Assembly (NCBI GenBank): GCA_964542855.1
Contig: CAZIWJ010000060.1
Coordinates: 1-16,015 of the forward strand
From: CAZIWJ01 sp964542855
Lineage (GTDB): Bacteria; Bacteroidota; Bacteroidia; Cytophagales; Cyclobacteriaceae
Length of the DNA: 16,015 nt
Direction: 5' to 3'
The position numbers and the translations under genes were made by a program. Numbering within the stretch: position 1 is the stretch's first letter; each line of letters starts with the position of its first letter. The notes under the pieces were generated by a model that searched no databases, had not been told where the DNA came from, and saw only the letters and a list, made by a program, of their open reading frames with translations. Shown piece after piece: positions 1 through 5,889 of the stretch.

Positions 1-621
1 GTAATAGAAAACCGGGTTGATATCGCCAAAGAGCTGTCGGTTATTGTAGCCCGGTCGGTAACAGGCGAAAGTTGTGTGTATCCTGTGGTAGAATTATTCT
101 TTCAATCTGGGCAGAACATCCTCGACTACCAACTGGCCCCGGCAGCACTGGCGCCGGGGCAGGCCGAAAAAGCGCAGAAAATCGCCCTGAACGTTGCAGA
201 GAAAATGCAGATCACCGGACTGCTGGCGGTTGAAATGTTTATCGATCAATCCGGAGAGATCCTGGTAAATGAAGTAGCACCAAGGCCCCATAATAGTGGT
301 CATCATACCATCGAGGCCAATTACACTTCCCAGTACGAGCAGCATCTCCGCGCCATTATGGGCTGGCCGCTGGGAGATACAGGTACCCGGCAGCTTTCGG
401 GTATGGTAAACCTCCTGGGAGAAGACGGTTTTACGGGGAAAGTGGTATATGACGGTCTGGATAAAGTGTTGGAACAGCCGGGGTTATATGTCCATTTATA
501 CGGAAAAGCCGATACCCGGCCTTTCCGGAAGATGGGGCACATCACTATCCTGGCCGACAATGAAAAACAATTGAGGGATAAAATATCCTTTGTGAAAAGT
601 AATTTCCAAGTTATTGCATGA
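1..621 (+). CDS. purK: 5-(carboxyamino)imidazole ribonucleotide synthase, 3' part (PurK)
   Basis: PurK uses ATP and bicarbonate to turn AIR into N5-CAIR in purine synthesis. The reading frame is open from base 1, so the gene begins upstream. About 206 residues are visible, against roughly 380 in a full PurK, so the N-terminal half is missing. The GTG at 76 is an internal valine codon and not the start. The fragment carries the end of the ATP-grasp domain and the PurK C-terminal domain. The diagnostic run NEVAPRPHNSGHHTIEA is present; in the ATP-grasp family its Asn and Glu bind the catalytic Mg. The stop TGA at 619-621 overlaps the purE start in ATGA, so the two are probably translationally coupled. 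The order purK-purE is the reverse of the purE-purK order in E. coli. The family call is firm; only the extent is limited by the window edge. Confidence 0.96.
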   Translation, partial: VIENRVDIAKELSVIVARSVTGESCVYPVVELFFQSGQNILDYQLAPAALAPGQAEKAQKIALNVAEKMQITGLLAVEMFIDQSGEILVNEVAPRPHNSGHHTIEANYTSQYEQHLRAIMGWPLGDTGTRQLSGMVNLLGEDGFTGKVVYDGLDKVLEQPGLYVHLYGKADTRPFRKMGHITILADNEKQLRDKISFVKSNFQVIA

Positions 622-1142
622 ATACACCCGAAGTAAGTATCATTATGGGCAGTAAGTCTGACCTTTCGGTTATGATGGAAGCTGTAAATATTCTTGAAGA
701 ATTGGACGTAGCCATTGAAACGACCATTGTTTCAGCGCACCGGACCCCCGACCGAATGGTGGAATATGCCCGACGGGCGAGAGAGCGGGGAATTAAAGTA
801 ATTATTGCCGGCGCGGGAGGAGCGGCACACCTGCCGGGAATGGTAGCTTCCCTAACTACCCTGCCGGTAATCGGGGTGCCGGTGAAGTCAGGAAACTCAA
901 TCGATGGCTGGGACTCGGTGTTGTCCATTCTGCAAATGCCGGCCGGAATACCCGTAGCTACGGTTGCCCTGAACGGCGCCAGGAATGCGGGCATACTTGC
1001 TGCAGAAATCCTGGGAACGCACAGTGAAACGACGGCCAGCCAGTTGATGAAATATAAAGAAAAGCTGCGCGATAAAGTAATGGACAGTGTAGAGGAAATT
1101 GAAAAAAACGGACCCGGAGGAAGCCAAATCGGTTTCAAGTAA
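618..1142 (+). CDS. purE: N5-carboxyaminoimidazole ribonucleotide mutase (PurE, class I)
   Basis: PurE moves the carboxyl group of N5-CAIR to C4 to give CAIR, the step after PurK. The protein has 174 residues, a normal length for the small class I enzyme, and seems complete. Visible family motifs are GSKSD (11-15) at the nucleotide-binding N-terminus, SAHRTP (39-44) with His41 as the likely catalytic histidine, AGAGGAAHLPGM (64-75), and PVIGVPV just after it. The ATG overlaps the purK stop (ATGA), which fixes the start without a Shine-Dalgarno site. The next gene starts two bases after the stop, so all three are likely on one transcript. PurK in the same operon suggests the two-enzyme N5-CAIR route and not the class II AIR carboxylase seen in animals and some bacteria. 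Confidence 0.97.
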   Translation: MNTPEVSIIMGSKSDLSVMMEAVNILEELDVAIETTIVSAHRTPDRMVEYARRARERGIKVIIAGAGGAAHLPGMVASLTTLPVIGVPVKSGNSIDGWDSVLSILQMPAGIPVATVALNGARNAGILAAEILGTHSETTASQLMKYKEKLRDKVMDSVEEIEKNGPGGSQIGFK

Positions 1143-1144
1143 TT

Positions 1145-1813
1145 ATGCACATTTTTGTAAATGATACGCCTTTACGTTTTGTAGCCCTAAACCACAAGGT
1201 TTGTAGTACTGAGTACGATGCCTGTATCAATGCCAAAACCATTTCCATTGAAAATGTACCCCTTATTGGCGATGTGTTTATTGAGCATGCCGATGCGCTG
1301 TACATTGAAAAAGCACTCGATTTTTTTGGTAAAAAGCAGGTTAAAAAACTAGACAGCCTTGTTTTTGCTTTGCCCAATCTGGAGGAAGCGATAGCGTATA
1401 TTAAAAGCCGGTATACCATTATTGAAGCGGCGGGAGGAATTGTAAAGAAAGATTGCCGTTACCTGATGATTTACCGGCATAACGTATGGGACTTACCCAA
1501 GGGCAAGCTGGAAAAGCCGGAATCAGCAGAAGAAGGAGCCTGCCGGGAAGTTGAAGAAGAGTGCAACGTAAAGGTAGAACTGGCGAATAAAATTGACCAT
1601 ACCTGGCATACGTATCAGCGGGGGGGTAAAAATTACTTAAAGAAAACTTACTGGTATGCCATGAGGTGCATTGACGATACTGATATGCAGCCTCAGCTGG
1701 AAGAAGATATTACGGCGCTTAAGTGGTTCCGGGAAGAAGAGGTGCAGGAAGCGCTTTATAATTCCTACAATTCAATCCGCTACATTTTCAGGAAGTACCT
1801 GGTTAATCGTTAA
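1145..1813 (+). CDS. Nudix hydrolase with extra N-terminal region
   Basis: This 222-residue protein has a Nudix domain in its second half, from about residue 92. The Nudix box spans residues 120-142: Gly120, five residues, Glu126, seven residues, then REVEEE and CNV. The metal-binding glutamates are intact. The usual glycine near the end of the box is Asn141, a variation that need not destroy activity. Residues 1-90 do not resemble a known domain to me; they look alpha/beta and may set substrate choice or dimerisation. Nudix enzymes hydrolyse nucleoside diphosphates linked to another group; the substrate here cannot be read from sequence. The ATG lies two bases after the purE stop, so it is probably the third gene of the pur operon. 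Its TAA is interlocked with the coaD stop on the other strand. Confidence 0.88.
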   Translation: MHIFVNDTPLRFVALNHKVCSTEYDACINAKTISIENVPLIGDVFIEHADALYIEKALDFFGKKQVKKLDSLVFALPNLEEAIAYIKSRYTIIEAAGGIVKKDCRYLMIYRHNVWDLPKGKLEKPESAEEGACREVEEECNVKVELANKIDHTWHTYQRGGKNYLKKTYWYAMRCIDDTDMQPQLEEDITALKWFREEEVQEALYNSYNSIRYIFRKYLVNR

Positions 1814-2271
1814 AGGGAGTAAGGAATAAACTCACTCACATCTTCCCCGTACCGGTGTACTTCTCGCACAATGGAAGAACTTATAGCTGCAAACTGGGGA
1901 GAAGTAATGAGGAATACAGTTTCCAGGTCTTCGAAAAGATAACGGTTTACCTGTGAAATGCTGTTTTCGTACTCAAAGTCTGTGGTATTTCTGAGGCCAC
2001 GAAGCAAGAAACCGGCGTTGTATTTTTTGGCAAGATTGGCTGTAAGCTCATCGTAAACAACAACTTCAACCCCGTCGATATGCTGAAAAGTTTGGTTGAT
2101 GTAATCGGACATTTTATCTACCGGGAAGTACCTCTTTTTGTTGGCGTTGTGTCCTATGCCAACCACAATTTTATCGAATAACCTCAGCCCCCTTAATACA
2201 ATATCCAGATGGCCATTGGTGAATGGATCAAAGGAACCGGGAAATACAGCAGTTTTAATTGTGTCAGCCAT
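1810..2271 (-). CDS. coaD: Phosphopantetheine adenylyltransferase (CoaD)
   Basis: CoaD transfers AMP from ATP to 4'-phosphopantetheine, giving dephospho-CoA, the second-last step of coenzyme A synthesis in the cytosol. The 153-residue length is typical. Family motifs are all present: PGSFDPFTNGH (11-21), with the TxGH-type nucleotidyltransferase signature in the form TNGH, RGLRNTTDFEYE (91-102) for phosphopantetheine and ATP contacts, and ISSSIVRE (130-137) as the second ATP-binding loop. The ATG at 2271 fits the family N-terminus. It lies 26 bases after the stop of the DUF3822-type gene and is probably cotranscribed with it. The stop codon at 1810-1812 overlaps the Nudix stop in the palindrome TTAA, so there is no room for a terminator between the converging genes. 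Confidence 0.97.
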   Translation of the reverse strand: MADTIKTAVFPGSFDPFTNGHLDIVLRGLRLFDKIVVGIGHNANKKRYFPVDKMSDYINQTFQHIDGVEVVVYDELTANLAKKYNAGFLLRGLRNTTDFEYENSISQVNRYLFEDLETVFLITSPQFAAISSSIVREVHRYGEDVSEFIPYSL

Positions 2272-2297
2272 TACGTAAATAAGTGAAGCGTGAGGAT

Positions 2298-3185
2298 CTA
2301 CCTGCAGAGGTACATACCGTATAAATCGCTGAAAGCGTGTTCCTTCAGTTCATCAAACTCGAAGCTGAAAGTAAGGTAAGAAGGCTTTTTACAGAATGAA
2401 AGCGCGTGTATATATTTATAAAGTGATTGGTAACGTGAATCTGAATCATAAATTTCTCCCCTGAGTTCAACGTTGGCACGATCTGGAGAAATACCCAGTT
2501 CTTTCATAACCGTGAGGGTGTATTTCACTGCATCCTGCTCATCTACCAGCAGGAACCGGTTTAAAAATTCAAGCTTGTTGTTGGTTATCCTGGTAATAAT
2601 CAGGTTATCTCTTCCGAAGAGGAGTACCAGGTCAGCATCGGTTTTATGATGTTTGTAATCGTGGAGCAGGCCTTCTATAATTGCAGAGGATTGGTGAATG
2701 TAGGTAACCTGCCGATTGATATAAATCGAGTCCAGACGCTGTTTGATGGCTGAATTAATGGCGAATACGCATACCGTACTGGCATCTTTGTGCTCGTAAT
2801 ACGTAATGTATTCGGTATCAGTATCTATGTTTCCGTTTAGCTGGAGGTAAGTTGGCAGGTTGTTTTTCTCGAAGATTTCCCTGGGAACCAGGTGAAACTT
2901 TTGGTTTCTGATAGCTACCTTTATTTCGTTCCAGTAACCAGCCATTAACAAATGATGCCCTTCAAACAACTTAAAAATTGCTTTAGTAAGGGCATCAGTT
3001 TCCAGTAGTTCGTTAAAAGTATAATCTTCAAGTAACAGGCACTTTTGGTCGCGTGTGTCAATAACGCACATTTGGAACTCGTAATTGCTTATAAGCAACT
3101 GCAGATCGTAATGCTTCAGATCATCTACACTGAATACATTTCTGTCTTTTACTTTCCTTACTACCTGATGAGCTCCTTCTGCCAA
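2298..3185 (-). CDS. DUF3822 family protein (probable actin-like fold)
   Basis: This is a 295-residue protein of the Bacteroidota-specific DUF3822 type. I recognise it from the N-terminal pattern (VFSVDDLKHYDLQLLISNYE, then CVIDT) and from its place beside coaD. From memory, a Bacteroides structure of such a protein has an actin-like/ASKHA fold; the function is unknown. The sequence has no membrane segment or signal peptide. The only usable start that keeps the conserved N-terminus is TTG at 3183-3185: an in-frame stop lies 30 bases upstream and the next ATG is at residue 39. The start overlaps a TAACTTTG sequence resembling a Bacteroidota -7 promoter box, which is probably chance. The gene precedes coaD by 26 bases, a linkage I recall from other Bacteroidota, but no mechanism follows from it. 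Confidence 0.8.
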   Translation of the reverse strand: MAEGAHQVVRKVKDRNVFSVDDLKHYDLQLLISNYEFQMCVIDTRDQKCLLLEDYTFNELLETDALTKAIFKLFEGHHLLMAGYWNEIKVAIRNQKFHLVPREIFEKNNLPTYLQLNGNIDTDTEYITYYEHKDASTVCVFAINSAIKQRLDSIYINRQVTYIHQSSAIIEGLLHDYKHHKTDADLVLLFGRDNLIITRITNNKLEFLNRFLLVDEQDAVKYTLTVMKELGISPDRANVELRGEIYDSDSRYQSLYKYIHALSFCKKPSYLTFSFEFDELKEHAFSDLYGMYLCR

Positions 3186-3217
3186 AGTTATAGAATGTTC
3201 AGCGTTTAAAAATTAAT

Positions 3218-3802
3218 TTACTCCCAGTTACCGGAAGTAGAAACTTCAGTACGCGAGCCAACTTTCAGCGGGCCTCGTACACTTTCTTTACCTTTCCGGT
3301 TGGGATTAATAGGATCCGGGTCTTTCGCCTCAAACACATCTACCATAAAACCGTTCCGGTCGATCTTGTCGGCGAAGAGAATGAATTTGTTATTGTTATT
3401 TGGCGGCACGTAAGCCAGTTGATTGTGATTGATCCACTCGTAATCAGGCTTCGATAAAATTGAATCTCTTACCGGGACACTTCCCAGGGTATCAATTGTT
3501 ATGCTAACGCTATCGGCACCGTAATCAAGCGTAATGATTTTTTCCTTTCGCTCAGTGATGAATATCTTTCCACTGTCGGCAAAGTTGATTAAATTATCGA
3601 AGTCGCTGGTGTATTGACCATTAGCATCCAGGTAAGCAAGTTCAAGATCGCGTATAAGCTTTAGCTTGTCAATAATTCTTTCCTCAACCCGTTTAACGTA
3701 CTTTTCCTGATCGATACTTTCTTTAATTCGTGTGAACAGAAAAACAGCCAACCCTGCGGCAATTAGAAAGAATACAATAGTAAGTATCCTGGTAATATTC
3801 AT
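3218..3802 (-). CDS. Membrane-anchored pilin-like hypothetical protein
   Basis: A 194-residue protein that I cannot assign to a named family. Residues 4-24 form one hydrophobic segment (ITRILTIVFFLIAAGLAVFL), followed by a charged helix to about residue 50, so it is probably an N-terminally anchored protein facing the periplasm. The stretch from 50 to 75 (LELAYLDANGQYTSDFDNL) resembles the part of type II secretion pseudopilins that follows the long helix. There is no prepilin peptidase site (no Gly-Phe/Met-Thr-Leu-Ile-Glu signature), so it is not a normal pilin. The C-terminus is basic and Ser/Gly/Pro-rich. The ATG at 3802 gives a clean anchor. It sits between the second Nudix gene (54 bases upstream) and the DUF3822 gene (32 bases downstream) and is likely part of that cluster. 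Function unknown. Confidence 0.72.
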   Translation of the reverse strand: MNITRILTIVFFLIAAGLAVFLFTRIKESIDQEKYVKRVEERIIDKLKLIRDLELAYLDANGQYTSDFDNLINFADSGKIFITERKEKIITLDYGADSVSITIDTLGSVPVRDSILSKPDYEWINHNQLAYVPPNNNNKFILFADKIDRNGFMVDVFEAKDPDPINPNRKGKESVRGPLKVGSRTEVSTSGNWE

Positions 3803-3856
3803 AGGTCAATTTTTTCTGCAATAATAATTAAATCATTACGTAAAACGCAATTAAAT

Positions 3857-4354
3857 CTAAATGCAATTGGCAGATGACGTAAAATAACCCTTTAAATTTA
3901 GTAATTCTTCTAACGAAGAACAGTAGTTAAATATCCCGTGGGGTTGCCCTTCCGGGTAAGATATAATTTCCTGGTAAGATAGAAAACCTACCGAATGAAT
4001 GATCTGATTAGCTTCAGATAATTCAGGATCATTACCTGTAACCAGGTTACCGCCGGTTTTTTTCACCCGGAAAAATAATTCAACGGCGTGTAAAGGATCA
4101 TTTACATACTCGTAAACAAACAGGAAAGTACCAACAGTAATAGCAATCCCCGTTTCTTCCCGGAATTCCCTAACCAGGTTTGCCCGGGCATCAGTACCGA
4201 AATCCATACCTCCTCCCGGGGGGGCAAGGAAAAATGATCGGTTGCCTAAACCGGTATGTTTTATTACCAGTAGCTTATTATTCTCCACACACAGCCCACA
4301 TACCCTGATCCGTAAACGGTTTCCAAATGTTTTCTTTACTTCCTGGTGTAGCAT
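3857..4354 (-). CDS. Nudix hydrolase
   Basis: A compact single-domain Nudix protein of 165 residues. The box is recognisable as GGMDFGT, seven residues, then REFREETGI: the catalytic REFREE core and the terminal Gly are kept, while the first conserved Glu is replaced by Thr. Proteins of this shape (PPGGGMDFG) usually act on nucleoside diphosphate derivatives or ADP-sugars; the substrate is unknown. The N-terminal strand (RIRVCGLCVENNKLLVIKH) is typical of the family. I chose the ATG at 4354; a GTG one codon upstream (4357) is also possible. It is not a duplicate of the Nudix gene at 1145, from which it differs in size and box details. It is the first gene of a minus-strand run ending at coaD. 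No Bacteroidota-type promoter is obvious in the 168 bases upstream. Confidence 0.9.
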   Translation of the reverse strand: MLHQEVKKTFGNRLRIRVCGLCVENNKLLVIKHTGLGNRSFFLAPPGGGMDFGTDARANLVREFREETGIAITVGTFLFVYEYVNDPLHAVELFFRVKKTGGNLVTGNDPELSEANQIIHSVGFLSYQEIISYPEGQPHGIFNYCSSLEELLNLKGYFTSSANCI

Positions 4355-4522
4355 CACATTATTTTAATATTAATTCTATGAAAACCCCTTATGTATTCTC
4401 CCCGGTATTTCTTAATTTTAAATCTGATAAACTGGTACTAATAACAGCCTGCAAAAGTTTTACTCTTTCATTGATTTACAATTCAAGGCCTAAGGTACTT
4501 TTTAAACTTAAAATCCTTGGCA

Positions 4523-4780
4523 ATGACGCCGATTTCCTTTAGTACACTTTCATTAAGTAATAAGTCACATTTTTTGTGGTCGGACGGAGAATTGATCTGC
4601 ATTAAAAGAGAAATGAATGGAATCGCCATGCTTTATGTGATTTTTGGTTTTTACGTAGAAGTGGTGTTTACACATAATTTGCAGCAAATTGAGCAGATTA
4701 ACGTGCTGGCTACTTCCAAACAGCTATCAAGGTATCTCGATCAAATTAGCCTTCCTGGTTTTTTTCAAACAGAAAAGTAA
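4523..4780 (+). CDS. Small conserved-looking hypothetical protein (85 aa)
   Basis: This plus-strand gene encodes 85 residues, with no signal peptide or membrane segment. Composition is protein-like, with a regular pattern: a FLWSDGELI hairpin, IKRE, then MLYVIFGFYVEVVF, and at the end LSRYLDQISLPGF. From memory, short Cytophagales proteins share the pattern LY-x4-FYVEV followed by YLD-x-I, which suggests a real gene; this needs a search. I prefer the ATG at 4523 over a TTG at 4517. The 3' end runs 35 bases into the 3' end of the converging histidine kinase gene. The 168 bases upstream, shared with the divergent Nudix gene, are AT-rich but show no clear promoter boxes. Role unknown; a small regulatory or adaptor protein would be a guess. 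Confidence 0.62.
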   Translation: MTPISFSTLSLSNKSHFLWSDGELICIKREMNGIAMLYVIFGFYVEVVFTHNLQQIEQINVLATSKQLSRYLDQISLPGFFQTEK

Positions 4781-5816
4781 TCGTAAACGTAGTTCCTTTT
4801 CCTACCTCACTATCTACCTCAATGGAGCCTCCCATAAGTTCCAGTTGTTTTTTTACCAGGTAAAGTCCGATACCTCTTGAATCTTTATGTTCATGAAAGG
4901 TGTTATGCAACCCGAATAATTTGTTACCATACTTGTGTAGGTCAATACCAATGCCATTATCTTCAACCGTTAGCAAAACTTTACCTGGCTTTCTCGAACT
5001 GCGAAATGATATTACCGGCAACCGCTGAGCGTGGTGGTATTTCAGTGCGTTGGACAACAGGTTAAGCATGATACTTTTTATAAAGGGTTTGGGAAAATAA
5101 ATTTCCCGGCAAGCTGAAAAGTCGTAGTTAACTTTTGCTCCTGAGCTTATGATCTGGCCGTGTAGGTTTTCTAAATGCTCGTGGAGAATTTCTTCAAAGG
5201 AAACCGGAACGGGAATGGAATGAATGTTATTATCTGCACTCAATACATCAGTTAAGGTTTCCAGGTTTTCCAGCATAGATGTAATCATATTCTCCATCCT
5301 GGAGGATATTTTTTTTTGCTCGGTCGGGTCATTAGTGTTCACCAGTAAATCGAGCAGTACCTGTATGCTCTTCAACGGTGATTTTAAATCGTGTGAGGTA
5401 ATACCGGCGATGCCCCGGAGAAAATGCTGATGAATATGTTCAGCCGTTGAGAAGTAAGGGTTCGGTTGTTGAAATGTAATGATCGCCATTGGCGGGCCAC
5501 TGTTTGCAGGGCGATACATTTTTATGGTACTATACAGAAGCCCGGAAAGCCTTACCGTAACCGGTTGTTCATCTTCGTTGCTGATTACACTTGTTACAGG
5601 TTCTTTTAGTAAATTATAAAATTCCCCGGGTACTACTTCACTAAAATTGGGATACTGGTCTTCATTCAGGTTTACCCGTGTTAAAAGTACATCTTCGAGG
5701 GTACCATTAGCAAACCGCACAATAGTATTACTATCCAGTAAAATTACAGCAGTTTCAGGTATGCTGGAAAGCATATAAGCCTGAAGGTGTAAAAGGTCGG
5801 TTGATTGGCTTACCAT
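4746..5816 (-). CDS. Soluble PAS-type sensor histidine kinase
   Basis: A 356-residue orphan histidine kinase without membrane segments, so probably cytosolic. Residues 14-115 look like a PAS-type sensor region (IPETAVILLDSNTIVRFANG). The HisKA H-box is SHDLKSPL (141-148), with His142 as the phosphate acceptor. The ATPase domain follows: N-box LNLLSNALKY (251-260), G1 box DNGIGID (286-292), F-box region LFGLHNTFH (300-308), and G2 box RGIGLYL (314-320). All needed residues appear present. It carries no receiver domain, and no response regulator gene lies nearby, so its partner is elsewhere. The ATG at 5816 lies just beyond the terminator hairpin that ends the AsmA gene; a second in-frame ATG is at 5774 (Met15), still before the PAS-like region. 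Signal unknown. Confidence 0.93.
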   Translation of the reverse strand: MVSQSTDLLHLQAYMLSSIPETAVILLDSNTIVRFANGTLEDVLLTRVNLNEDQYPNFSEVVPGEFYNLLKEPVTSVISNEDEQPVTVRLSGLLYSTIKMYRPANSGPPMAIITFQQPNPYFSTAEHIHQHFLRGIAGITSHDLKSPLKSIQVLLDLLVNTNDPTEQKKISSRMENMITSMLENLETLTDVLSADNNIHSIPVPVSFEEILHEHLENLHGQIISSGAKVNYDFSACREIYFPKPFIKSIMLNLLSNALKYHHAQRLPVISFRSSRKPGKVLLTVEDNGIGIDLHKYGNKLFGLHNTFHEHKDSRGIGLYLVKKQLELMGGSIEVDSEVGKGTTFTITFLFEKNQEG

Positions 5817-5820
5817 AACG

Positions 5821-5853
5821 AAAAACCTGTGTGTTCATATATAAATACACAGG
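5821..5853 (-). terminator. Intrinsic terminator after the AsmA-like gene
   Basis: In minus-strand RNA a 10-bp stem (5853-5844 pairing with 5835-5826, one G-U pair) closes an 8-base loop and is followed at once by five U residues (5825-5821). On the plus strand the hairpin has no U-tract, so it acts on the minus strand. It lies 36 bases after the AsmA stop and ends four bases before the kinase ATG. It therefore either separates the two genes, leaving the kinase with a very short leader, or works as an attenuator. A 7-base copy of the 5' stem sequence (AACCTGT, 5891-5885) at the AsmA stop codon could pair with the 3' arm instead. Confidence 0.72.
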
Positions 5854-5889
5854 CGTCCGTTTTGTTGGCGATTGAGATGAAAAAACAGG

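Noticed and set aside
611..1150. Minus-strand open frame of about 180 codons across purE
   Set aside because: It lies wholly over purE, whose motifs are unmistakable; the antisense protein shows no domain.
1145..4354. The two Nudix genes as a recent duplication
   Set aside because: They differ in length, N-terminal region and box residues, and share no long similarity.
4327..4542. Plus-strand frame of about 70 codons upstream of the small gene
   Set aside because: It starts inside the Nudix gene on the other strand, has AT-driven composition and overlaps the better frame at 4523.
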